Shown here one piece after another: positions 37,301-48,100 of a DNA stretch of 64,000 nucleotides. The notes under the pieces were generated by a model. The model was not told where the DNA came from, did not search any database, and was given only the letters and a program-made list of their open reading frames with translations. The translations under genes were made by a program, and so were the position numbers. The stretch is taken from positions 25,496,637-25,560,636 of the forward strand of contig NC_069127.1 in assembly GCF_026914265.1 (NCBI RefSeq). The letters run 5' to 3'. The stretch is from Mya arenaria. Lineage: Eukaryota > Mollusca > Bivalvia > Myida > Myidae. Numbering within the stretch: position 1 is the stretch's first letter; each line of letters opens with the position of its first letter.

Positions 37301-38061
37301 CAAATGTTTTGTAACAGATGTTTGGGTTCTTTTTAAAATGGCAAATGTCTTGTTATAGATGTTTGGGTTCTTTTTGAAATGACAAATGTCTTGTTATAGA
37401 TGTTTGGGTTCTTTTTAAAATGGTAAATGTTTTGTTATAGATGTTTGGGTTCTTTTTAAAATGGCAAATGTCTTGTTATAGATGTTTGGGTTCTTTAAAA
37501 AATGGCAAATGTTTTGTTATAGATGTTTGGGTTCTTTAAAAAATGGCAAATGTTTTGTTATAGATGTTTGGATTCTTTTTAAAATGGCAAATGTTTTGTA
37601 ACAGATGTTTGGGTTCTTTTTAAAATGGCAAATGTCTTGTTTTAGATGTTTGGGTTCTTTTTAAAAAAGCAAAATGTTTTGTAATAGATGTTTGGGTTCT
37701 TTTGAAAATGGCAAATGTTTTGTTTTAGATGTTTGGGTTCTTTTTAAAAATGGCAAATGTTTTGTAATAGATGTTTGGGTTTTTTTTAAAAAAGCAAAAT
37801 GTTTTGCTATAGATGTTTGGGTTCTTTTTAAAATGGCAAATGTCTTGTTTTAGATGTTTGGGTTCTCTTTAAAATGGCAAATGTTTTGCTAGAGGTGTAT
37901 GGGTTCTTTTTAAAAAGGCTAATGTTTTGTTCAAGATGTTTGGGTTCTTTTTAATAAGGCAAAATGTTTCGTTATAGATGTTTGGGCGAATCTACGACAA
38001 AGTAAACAAAATACCAGACGACCAGCGCCGTGGATCTTCCACTCTTTGTACACTGTTATAA
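25379..38061 (+). CDS. MIEN1: MIEN1/SelW-like Rdx-fold protein with CaaX end, copy B (exon 2 not located)
   Basis: Exon 1 (25379-25455) encodes MEESRDGSIAPSDGTQ..LFKVHVDYC and ends inside the Cys codon before GTATGG, the point where the Rdx fold's first strand reaches its CxxC/U site. Exon 3 (36557-36633) encodes FEVFVNGELLYSKLE..EFPQESQ. Exon 4 (37978-38061) encodes MFGRIYDKVNK...SSTLCTLL and stop. Exon 1 ends in phase 2 and exon 3 starts with two bases of a split codon, so a middle exon of length 3n+2 is required; it should hold the second redox residue. I could not find it in the 11-kb intron. MIEN1 is a small prenylated protein at the inner plasma membrane linked to migration signalling; the CTLL end supports MIEN1 over plain selenoprotein W. 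The last intron contains a 41-bp array of decoy acceptors. The gene may be live or decaying. Confidence 0.6.
26590..26904. mobile_element. MULE-like MITE, CATTCGGA-type inverted ends
   Basis: It is 315 bases with inverted ends of more than 50 bases (CATTCGGACC...GGCCATTT..CGAAAACAACCT and its inverse). The flanks AGCGGTAAC and AGCGCTAAC form a 9-base target duplication with one mismatch. A second copy is at 55948-56287. Target length fits Mutator-like elements. No protein is encoded. Confidence 0.75.
28380..28580 (-). repeat. Inverted copy of the repeat at 1950-2165
   Basis: The sequence here is the reverse complement of 1950-2165 (and 44590-44800) with scattered differences. A forward diverged copy is at 30640-30790. 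It is a dispersed repeat of unknown class; the recurrent end motif is CGCTTTTATTAATA. Confidence 0.55.
28880..29035. mobile_element. Palindromic MITE with CCGAATATGG core
   Basis: Outer arms (TACGGGGC...AAGAAAACCATATCGGGT and ACCGAATATGGTTTTCTGCGCCCCGTA) are inverted, with a second nested inverted pair inside. A related copy lies at 53325-53440. Non-coding. Confidence 0.6.
30215..30490. mobile_element. Short DNA transposon, CAGGGGCGG ends (hAT-like)
   Basis: The left end CAGGGGCGGTTCAAG is mirrored at the right by CTGGAGCCGCTGGTG. The interior ATGGTGCATTTTG...TTATTACTTTTT...AAACTTGGACGA is shared with 24100-24200 and, inverted, with 54250-54310. The superfamily assignment is tentative because no clear 8-base target duplication was seen. 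Confidence 0.5.
30880..31141. mobile_element. MITE with GGGCCGTATTCA inverted ends, CAG target duplication
   Basis: The left GGGCCGTATTCAA and right TTGAATACGGCCC are exact inverses, flanked on both sides by CAG. A 3-base target duplication fits PIF/Harbinger or a related group. Non-coding, 262 bases. Confidence 0.7.
31505..31733. mobile_element. Related diverged MITE, GGGCGATATTCATAAA end
   Basis: The left end CAGGGGCGATATTCATAAA and right end TTTATGATAACCGACCCTG are imperfect inverses. It resembles the element at 30880-31141 but is older. Confidence 0.45.
34034..35720 (+). repeat. Tandem array of ~95-bp diverged units (copy B), with a SINE-like insertion
   Basis: Same units as at 5734 and 48154 (GATGGCCGTTCGCCGATGTC, CGGATCCTTCTCTGTC, AGCATGGTCGTCGGTT), about 15 of them and more diverged. 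A SINE-like core interrupts the array at about 35040-35145. Small open frames across the units are not conserved. Confidence 0.7.
35040..35145 (+). repeat. SINE-like core repeat
   Basis: It contains GTGTTGTGGGGGAAACCGGA, GAACCCGGAGGAAACCCAC and TTGTCCGGCTTGGTGACCAC. The same core is at 58596-58680 (plus) and, inverted, at 1255-1350 and 43735-43880. Dispersed on both strands; class not certain. Confidence 0.55.
35986..36303. mobile_element. MITE with CACCAGTCA-TTGTAACCACG + poly-C inverted ends
   Basis: Left end GCACCAGTCATTTGTAACCA then a run of C; the right end is its inverse with a run of 13 G, then TTGACTGGTG. Flanks carry TATAAT on both sides. The interior is GC-rich (CCCTGCGGGGACGATCTGCT). 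A truncated relative is at 22831. Confidence 0.75.
36907..37985 (+). repeat. 41-bp minisatellite (~26 units) that repeats the exon-4 splice acceptor
   Basis: The consensus unit is GATGTTTGGGTTCTTTTTAA, AATGGCAAATG, TCTTGTTATA, 41 bases from one GATGTTTGGG to the next (for example 37030 to 37071). It ends in GTTATAG|ATGTTTGGG, the exact junction of intron 3 and exon 4 at 37977/37978. Each unit therefore holds a pyrimidine tract, an AG and the first nine bases of the exon. Copies A and C have one acceptor each and no array. Confidence 0.92.
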
Positions 38062-38850
38062 AACTCTTCATTTCTATGCCACACTTTAGCAAATTTATCC
38101 ATGCAATTATATACCTGTGGAATAAATGCACCAATCGATGTTTGGCCCAACGGGGGAAGGTGGCATCTACGACCTTCTGGACATTGACAAATTTCGCTGC
38201 TCCTGGGTGGGATTTAGACAATTTAATTTGCATTTTGTCTAAATTCCTTGGGTGTGATCATCACCCATCGGGGATCAAAACATTGGGATAAGTGCACCGT
38301 CGGATACCCACATGAGACCAATTACATTTCTCTAGATTCATCGGATTGAGTGCAACGGAATGGGTCGTGGGTGCCCGACGACGAAAGTACCTTTATGCAA
38401 ACATATTCTTAAATAAATCCAAAATTAACTTATAGAGATTGTTTAAATTCTGAAACAAATGCCACATATTAATGTGAGGCCGGCGACCCCTTATATCGGA
38501 GTTGACACGTGACATAATATGATTGAACGTTACAAACAGTAAGAGCGAACAATTATTATTATTATTATCTTCTCAAAAATCAGCGAGTATGAAAGCTGGT
38601 GTCTGAAAACCGACAGCGGTAGGACCTAGCTTGATGATAAGCTGATTTAAAAAATAAGATAATAATAATGAATTAATGAATTAATTCTCAATCATACATT
38701 AGAAAATGTGAAGCAACTATGTACATGCTTGTTCAAATAATTATGTAAACGTGTATTTTTGTATATTACTATGTATGCTATCATCTTGTAATAAAATTGA
38801 CCCAGGAAATATTTGTTATTGATATAGTGTATGTATTAAACGAACAATGC

Positions 38851-38890
38851 GGGAAATGGTCGATACCAAATAACAAATCGACCATTTCCG
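38851..38890. repeat. Short perfect hairpin
   Basis: GGAAATGGTCGAT and ATCGACCATTTCC pair over 13 bases with a short loop. It lies downstream of copy B exon 4. Possibly a MITE core; no coding. Confidence 0.5.
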
Positions 38891-39454
38891 ACAAGTTTCG
38901 AGATTGAAAAATGTTTCCAGATATTCGAAAATGTTATTCGCCCCTCGGCGATTAACTGAAATATCATAACGCTGTGTAGACCTATTCTATAGCATAAGCA
39001 ATGTACTGAAATAAATGATTTAGATTCGTGTCAAAATAACGCTTTGGCATAAAAAGACCTTTCACGACATGTAAAATGCCTCTTCTCCTCCCTTTAACAT
39101 ACGAATGTCCCTTGACGGAGGACAATTTTCAGTAAGGACGCCGCCATGATAGACTATTTTTAAGACCCGTATCATTTGTCGTATAATGTCCGAGGTGTTC
39201 CGATTGGGTCGACACAGGCAGGGGCATGATTCAGAAATAGGGCGACCTTAATTTCAGTATGTCATAGAATTTATAGAGGTAGAAGCAATATTTACAGCTG
39301 TGTACACACAATTCCGAGAGTCTATTGGTTGGAACTAAGGTGTTTGTGACCTGAATTTCAGTATGTCACACAATTCATAGAGGTTGAAACACGTTTTACA
39401 GCTAAACATGTATACACACAAATCCGAGAGTCTATTGGTTGGAACTATCTGTAG

Positions 39455-39715
39455 TTTCATCCCAGCAACTCCTGGTTCATTGAGTCAGGTATCAGAAAAC
39501 AGCTGCTGTGAGCTTGCGCTCCAACCCGAAGACAACTCCTGGTTGTAACACAGCTACTAATTCCCGGAGCGCATCGAAGTCTCTTCGGCTCAGCTTGCAG
39601 GATATGATGCCTCCCGTCAATGTTGGCAGCGACGGATGCATGCGATGCTTCGTAGCACTGCAACACCACCGCTAGGTGTTCCCTCCACACAGAACGCAAA
39701 GTCTTTGGCATAAAA
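39455..39715 (-). pseudogene. GC-rich relic exon at the duplicon end (copy B)
   Basis: The minus-strand frame has KLSRRDFDALRELVAVLQPG followed by VVFGLERKLTAAVF and a stop, aligning with DMIQALVAAQNDQS in copy C. Another frame upstream reads FAFCVEGTPSGGVAVLRS. I do not recognise the family. It is the best preserved of the three copies but does not read through in one frame. Confidence 0.4.
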
Positions 39716-42064
39716 TATGTTATCATTAAAATGCGTTTATAAATGTGTACGTGCATTAATGAAATAAAATACTAATCAAAAGTGTGTATTGATAACAATC
39801 CGGCACAAGTTCAAGAACTGTGTCATCGGGAAAAACATTTTAACAGCTTATATAGCACAAAATATATTTCTAACAATCCATAATTAAATCAGTTAACTTA
39901 AGTGCATACAGTAGTTAGTATGCAGTAATAACCTTAAATAAAACTTTAAATTCTGCTAAACTAATAAAGCCGTTCAATATTTATTCGTTCATGCCGATAT
40001 AACAAACAAAGGGAAATAACTACTACATGGCTTAGATATAACTTCACTGTAGGCAGTGTATTTAAATGCCTATATAATATAACCTGCATTTTCAGCCAAT
40101 TAAACGGCTAATGGGCCAGTACTTAATCGTCATTCAGCTCATGTTTCTGTAGGCGGAGCTTTAACTTCGTCGCTCTTTAACTATAGGTTTACCCGTTTCT
40201 CTCTTTAACATAGGCTATGCGGTAGTGCAGCTCGCAAAATGAGGTATCGTTACATTAGTCTGAAGATATACCAGCTTGATTCGTGTTCAAATGGAGCCTT
40301 AGTAATAATCAGGTGTAATGGCCCTGCACATAATCCGCACATAATACAACCGCACCTAATGGCAATTCATGTTATCTAAACTATGAGTTTCCCCAGTGAA
40401 CCACAGATTAATTACTACTTCTTTTCCGAAATTATGAAATCACATAATTCATAGCCATAACCATAACAACAGGAATAGGCGTGCTTAATACTACTTCATT
40501 GTACTGGCGCTATCGATGAGTTAAAGAGCATTGTCAATGTGCTTCCTGTCACACTGTCAGGATTTTTTCTACGAATAGAAAAAAGGCATTCTCATTCATC
40601 AGAGGTTCGACAATGCTAAATCTAACGCATAGCTTCATCACTCTGATGTACGAGATTGGTGAAAATGTATCGGGAACAATTCATCCCCTTGGCGCAAGTC
40701 AACAACATTCTAGAACCTGATTTTACACATGAATTTATATTTTCTTACATATCTTTGACTGTTTTTTATTATAACAATTGTGATAAAATACATGAAGTGA
40801 GTCAAAGGCTTACAAGTGTTTAAAAGGCAATAACAAGATTGAATCAATCATAAAACTGGAATTGGTTAGATTTATCGTTATGTTTCTGTTGAATGTATGT
40901 TATAATTAAAGGTAAAACGTATGCATCAACCAAGTAAATGGGCCATAAGTGCCGTAGTCACGTGTCTCATTTCAAGTCAATGCTTACTTGCTTACAATGA
41001 CCCTGTTACCAGATGATATTTTCTATACTGACCCAGTCTCTGTTTAAATACAGGTTTACCTGATTTTGAAATCAATTACTGCTGGCTGCACTCTCGTTCA
41101 CCAGTGTGATGATGCTATTTAGATTTTGCATTGCCCCTGATGAATGATAATGGGCTGGCTGCTGACTTAATAAAATTAATATACGGCAGATTTGAAAAAT
41201 CAACTCTTTCATTTGGACAATTATAATTTCGAAATTTAGATCTTGTGCTTGGTCTTTCGTGTCTTAGTGTGGAGCAAGACGCTTAGCATACGATCAATGT
41301 GGTACGACCTTATGTAGTTGACGTGTACTTGCAAGTTGAACATAGAAGTGAAACGGAATCATATTAGAATTCAATACTTTTACATTCGGTTAAAAATCAT
41401 CCGCCGTTTTCGAACCGCAGTGTTTATATCTGTCCAATCAGTAATGAGTTTAAATCTATCAGTATTATACTTTGCTATCAACTGCTCTATGTTAAATGAC
41501 TGACTGTCACAAAAATCTAAGGTCTACTTTCATGCTTGTATCTTTTTGACTTATTTTATTATTATTAACTAAACTTAGTCTGGATAATAAAAATTACCGC
41601 GTTAATGGCTAACACTGGCAAATCTATGAAATTATACCGTTGGATATAATATTGGTGTAATATTGACAACCAAGTCGATCAATAGAACCAGATGACATAT
41701 TAAACACATTAGGGTGGTTTGATTCCTGAAAGCCGTTAACATTCGTGCCTGCAGGATCACCACAGTAATCAGCAATAATAACTTCCAACAAACATCCATG
41801 TGGAGAATAAGATTACTTCAATATTAAACAAATCTCGTATTATTACATTCTGTAGTTTCGCAAGTTTATTGAGATAACTGGTTCTAACTGGAGATCTATC
41901 ATAGGAATATTGTAAAAATAAAACCAGATCGGACATACATACAGCAATAAATCGTGGTGAAGTTCAAAATTAGAATTTATTTAATTTTAGTAGACTCATT
42001 TTACTGCACAAGGCGCAAAGAATAGGCGGGTTTACCGGCGCGGATTCTATACGTCGCGAACTGC

Positions 42065-42073
42065 ATGAGCTGA
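42065..42073 (+). promoter_or_regulatory. Possible two-codon upstream ORF, copy C
   Basis: ATGAGCTGA, 31 bases before the exon-1 ATG, is identical in sequence and spacing to copy B (25340). The surrounding leader TGAGCTGAGGGCAGTCGGCC is also conserved. Confidence 0.35.
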
Positions 42074-42103
42074 GGGCAGTCGGCCGTCCGGACGGCTGGT
42101 GGC

Positions 42104-45100
42104 ATGGAAGAGTCTCGGGACGGCTCCACCGCAGCCTCGGACGGTGCAAAGAGGATCTTCATGGTCCACGTAGACTATTGGTATGGTTTAGGATAGTTTT
42201 TGGTATTTCTGTATAGCGTATCTTTTCCAAATAAAACATAAGTGTTTATGTTTACGTTCCCTTACTAAGCAAAATCCTAGTGCATACCGACTGCGAGGTA
42301 ATTTTTAGATTTAGATTTAACCATAAAACTGTCCTTCTTAATTTTGAACGGATCACTGGCGCTTAAGCTAAATTCCAAATTTTGTGGTCGTTTTTGGACA
42401 GGGACTTTATATATCATAAAACCAACATTCGTCCAAAATTCGAAATGATGATGACATGTAATGCGTTAATCTAGTCATCAACAATTGTTTGAGTATTACC
42501 ATTGTCATTGAGTCTAGTACGAACGGTGTCATTGTGATGTACATGTGACTATAAAACGTTTGTTCTGAATGTTGTTGCATTGTCCATTTAATTGAATATC
42601 AAAATCATTTTTATTCATTTTCTTTTCACATAATGTATAGCCTGATATATTCATTTTGAATCTTATTTCGTGTGGTTTTATAGTGTGTTTTTTTTTAATT
42701 AGTCGATTAAGTTGTTCATATTGTTGTTTTTTTGCTTTAGACGAATGACCATAACGTGTTAGTGTGTCCCTCAAGTATCATTAGTTTAAGCAGTATGACT
42801 TATGGTTGACAGTAGTTTGGAAAACCAAATAAGTGCTCATACATCTGTGCTAGTAGATTGGGATTCCAAACTTGAAGAAATAATTTCTCAAAAAACAAAG
42901 CGCTAACACGGTACACCAAAGTAGAAATTCCAAACAACACGATAACATGCAAAGGGACATGAAGTGAATGCATCGTAGTATTGTCGAAAGAAGGAAAATG
43001 TGTTACCTAATATTAATGACGCTCTGGTGGAACAAAATGGCATACACGCGACTTATTGTTTTAGATGTTTCATTAATTGCATTTCGCACCCCCCCCCCCT
43101 GAAAAAAAGAAAAGAAAAAAAAAAAAATATATATAAAAAGAACAATTTCTCATCATAAAATAACAAAAATGAGTCACCATGAGTGGCATTGATGATTGTT
43201 CATGGAGAACATGTGGTTATATTTATGTGATGTGTTGTCACGGGATTTTGCTTCATGTTGCTGGATCTCACCTTAATGCGTAGTATCGGGATTTCCAGGG
43301 ATATGGAGTCTAGTTTTATGTTTTTCTATTTTCGAAATAAGTTATTTTACTTTTTGTAGTAGAAAATGTACAAGATAAAAACATAATTTTTATTTCTAAG
43401 GTCATTTTCCTTATTTTATATCGGTTAATGATAGTCAATCCTCTTACGCCGCTTTTATTAATAACTTTTATTATTAAGGGCCTTCCATAATTCAAAAATC
43501 GATTGAAGGACCAAAACAAAATGTTTAAAATAATCATTTTTCATGATTTAGTTTAAGGTTCAATATATCCAGCATAAAACATTTACCCGTTGCAGTATGT
43601 GTAGCTGTAATTAGGAGTTGAGCAAGTACTACTAAGGAAGATTTTATCAGATTTCTAATTAAAATGTATTGCATCTTTCTTATTTAAAAAGATATCATCA
43701 AGAAGTCACAAGACAATGTTGATAAGGTAGTCTGGGACATTTTGACACATAGGCATGTACGTGCATATGCCAGTTTGGATGGTGGTCACCAAGCCGGATA
43801 CGTTGGTTTTCCCAGGTTCTCCGATTTTCCCCACAACACAAAACCGCACTCACACGCAGCACCGTGCCAACGATAAGTTAAAGTAAACTTCTATACAATC
43901 TCTGTAAAATAGATTAAACTAAATGACGTTCATAATAGAACTAATAGTTTCCTTGTTGTTTTTGATTTTTCGTCATGTCGGAACTAGTAAGAGGAGTTAA
44001 GCCGTTCAAATAGTTGCGTGCGGATATGTTATTTACTTATATCGCACGCTAATTATATAACTTTGTCTTTGACAAATAAAACAAAACAGTTACATCAACC
44101 ACTACCGACGAGATTGAAAATAATACCCTCTCTCTGAAGCCCTTGTATCAGTATTTACTCATTCTGGATGTGGGTTCAGTAGGTATTATAATTTGATTTA
44201 CTAATATTTTATTGCATGATGATACATTTACACAATACATGATAAAGAAACAACACAGAAACAGAAACAGTGCAATGTAACAAAGCTTAAGTTCATGTAA
44301 ATATGACATGCAAAGGGATCGGGCCATGAGTTTTTCCAACATCAGTTACGGCCCTTTCCCAAGTTAGTATGATCTAACCTGTCCGTTACTTAGGAATTGA
44401 AGAGCATTGTAAATATTACACATATTGTCGTGATAGTGTTTCAGGGGACCTTTACCACGGGAACAGGCTGAGTATTACGCAAGAGGTACTCATAAAGTGG
44501 ATGTTTAAAGGTCTTGATACCGCTTGTGATAAATTGTGTAAAGATGAGTTGTCCTGGTGCTGACTATTAGTTCTGCACTTACGCAAAAAAACTTAAGCGT
44601 TTCTAAGTAATGTACATTAAGTGCTTAAATCGGGATTTCCCAGTGGTCTGAGACTAATTTTATCTCATTCTAAAGTTGAAAACCATAATGCTCAAACAAA
44701 GTTCACATTTCTAGTGCAATAATTATTATCTTATCTATTTAAAAAAAATCGACCAATCCTCTTAGACCGTTGTTATTAATAGTTCATTTGGTATTCATAA
44801 GATTCAATTCCACAAAAAATGGCATAAGGAAGATGGTACCGAAAGAAAAAAAAACACACACACAAATACAAATTGATTAAACTGACAACAAATTAAATTG
44901 GAATTTAATATATTTTTGCAAGCACTAAAATACCATAAAATCAATAGTTTCAATCTAAAATTCTATGCATGTAATACTTTTATCAAAACGTTTGGTATAT
45001 TTCACCTTTAAATGCAATAAGTTTCAAGGTTAAGGCCAATATGTGAATCAATTTTAAAACTAACTACAAACTAGCCTGAACTAATAGAAACACTGTTTAA

Positions 45101-48100
45101 ACAATAATAGTTGAGATACATATTTAAATCATCTTGATCAAATACATATTTATGAGACATTCATATACAATTACATACGTTTACCATATATTAAGAACGA
45201 TGTGAAAAATATAATTGTTTACATGAATCACACATACAGGTAATTGCTTATATACTATCAATGTCATTGTTTGGTGTAACATTTAGAAGTTCAAAGTAAA
45301 CTGACCGAGGAGAAATTATTGCATGTATTTCAGCAAGGAGGCATGTTCTTGATTCCATACGTACTATACACGGAACATCAAATAAAAACTATATAAAAGT
45401 GTATCACGTGTGATTGGTATAACGAATATGTTCAAACATAAAGATATCGGTGTTTAGTTGTAGCAGCTCATTTCATAATGCAACCTTTCTATCGTCATAA
45501 GGTTAAACATATCCATTCTCAATTTAAATGACAATTATTGTTATCTTAATGTTGTGTTGACACATTCATTCGCGAATTGGTAAACTACTTTACCCACCTT
45601 AAAAGTAACGTAACATAACATACAGTTTAATCTGATGTAAGCATGTACAGCTTGTTAATTCATTATACATTTTTTTTATAAAATACATGTAAACTTTGAC
45701 ATGAGAGTATATAATACAAAATGTAAGATATTACAAAGGAATGTTAGGCATGTTCAAAAACCAGGCTTGTTAACTGTACTCAGCATTTTGTGTCGAGCGA
45801 GACCAGGCGAGGCAATATATTTTATTCATAATCAGAAAAGAAATGCCAGTTGATTTAGTTTTGTTTGATTGAATCAGTCAACACCAGTAAAATACAAATA
45901 ATTTTAAAAAGATGTAAAACAAATAAACTAACATTTGAATATCTATATACCAATAGACTAGCTTGAATACACGATAAAAGATGCAAAACAAATAAACTAG
46001 CATTTGAATATCTATCTACCAATAGACTAGCTTGAATACACGATAAAAGATGCAAAACAAATAAACTAGCATTTGAATATCTTTCTACCAATAGACTAGC
46101 TTGAATACACGATAAAAGATGCAAAACAAATAAACTAAAATTTGAATATCTGTCTACCAATAGACTAGCTTGAATACATGATAAAAGATTCAAAACAAAT
46201 AAACTAACATTTGAATATCTATATACCAATAGACTAGCTTGAATACACGATAAAAGATGCAAAACAAATAAACTAGCATTTGAATATCTTTCTACCAATA
46301 GACTAGCTTGAATACACGATAAAAGATGCAAAACAAATAAACTAAAATTTGAATATCTGTCTACCAATAGACTAGCTTGAATACACGATAAAAGATTCAA
46401 AACAAATAAACTAACATTTGAATATCTTTCTACCAATAGACTAGCTTGAATACACGATAAAAGATGCAAAACAAATAAACTAGCGTTTGAATATCTATCT
46501 ACCAATAGACTAGCTTGAATACACGATAAAAGAGACGTTCATGCATAAATAATGTAAATAGACGTTTGAACTAATGAGTACAAATGGAAGATTTACTTTA
46601 ATAACCATTATTTGTTATAGAAAGAAATGCATGTATCATTGTAGTTAATGCAGATATAAATGTTAGTTTATCCCAGCTGTGTAGAGTGTAGACGCCCTAA
46701 ATGCATCACAGCTATAATTTTAATGTCGAGTAGCGCTAGCAGATATAAGTGTTTTATTACTGTTTTACTTTGTTTTTGTATTCATATATTTATTTTTAAA
46801 ACCAACAAGTAGGTCATATTATTTGCACAGCCGCAATATATACTCCACGCAATGCTAACTAGGTCACATGAATACTTTCTGAAAACTGAGTAAGATTGCG
46901 CAATTCTTTTGTAAATATCAGTAGTATTTTTGTACTGAATTGATCAAAATTGTTAGATTTATGTGCAATGGAACACATGTCCTCATATGGGTCTCTCTTG
47001 TTTCATTAGCTATATCATTGTGTTCCATTATATTCAGAGCTTGTACTCTCTATATGTATAAAATAAGGCCTAGCCTGGCCTGGCCCGAAACAAAATGCTG
47101 AGACAGCATGCCAGGCCAGGAACGGCCAGGTTTAAACATGCCCCTTAGTACTCTTAATCCCAAGCCGGAATCCCCCACACTTAAGGTTAATTTTATTTTT
47201 ATCCTGAAAAACCAGTGATACTGCATTGCAAAAAATACAACTATGATCCTACTGCAATAGCTATCATTAAAGCAGTAGGATGATGATCGTTTAATCTCCT
47301 TATATCGCATTTATGAATACCTTACTAGTAATATAAATTCACGAACATGAGCGATACAAGGACATAACTTGCATAATAGCATGTAATAGTTGGGGAAATG
47401 ACACAATAAATGTGACTCTTAGCATTACCATTTTCTGATTTGGAATGGGAAACTGGTGAAGTTAACCCACTTTTAAAGTGCCTTGTTTATCAGGGATTCT
47501 CTGTTTTACGTTCGGAAATGCATGAACACGCGTGTAAACTTGTTTACAGCTAATCTATGTATGACATGAGGAATGAGTGCCAAAGTACAAGGTGACAGAA
47601 GTAGGAAAGCCAAGAAAAGATCAAACATGTATATGTAATGTCCAGGGTTAAGTTAATAAGTCACAGGGCGGATCGAACTCGCATGGATGAAGGGAAAACG
47701 TTACACAAGAATTGAATAAAAATAAGGCATTTGTTAATGCCATGAACATGATTTTAAGAAATAGCGTTTAATGGAATATAGTCAATAGCATGTGTATAAT
47801 AACATTTCTCGAAATAAAAAAATGGCCTGGACCAAACCGCCACGAGGAGAATCCAACGCCACCCAACAGAGTTTCAGTTTGTGGTTCCGTTGTAATTATA
47901 TATAAAACACTATTTCAGTTTGAAGTACCAATGACTGTGGGTTAATGTAAAGGGATTATTTTCTTTCATTACATTCGTCTATTTCTGAATTAATATTTCA
48001 AAACTAAAACGAATTCAGGAGTTGTCCGAAAGATATACCCTGAACGATCAGGTTGTTTCTATGCAACCCTTTCTGTGCGAGGTGTTTACATTTCTTATTT

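Larger units (their letters stand above)
24890..39715 (+). repeat. Segmental duplication, copy B (diverged)
   Basis: Collinear with C in blocks: the region upstream of exon 1 (24940/41690), exon 1 (25379/42104), the ~95-bp array (34034/48154), exon 3 (36557/49579), exon 4 (37978/50116), the CAGCAAGTATGATGGCTGG-type block (38580/51890) and the GC-rich relic (39455/52415). Introns are much more diverged than between A and C, and hold many short transposons. Confidence 0.8.

Noticed and set aside
36907-37985. Regular 41-bp repeats resembling a CRISPR array
   Set aside because: Units are contiguous without unique spacers, in an intron of a eukaryotic gene.
45855-46505. 216-codon minus-strand frame with internal 23-residue repeats
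   Set aside because: It is produced by the 69-bp array; copy A has one unit and no such frame, and there are no domain or splice signals.
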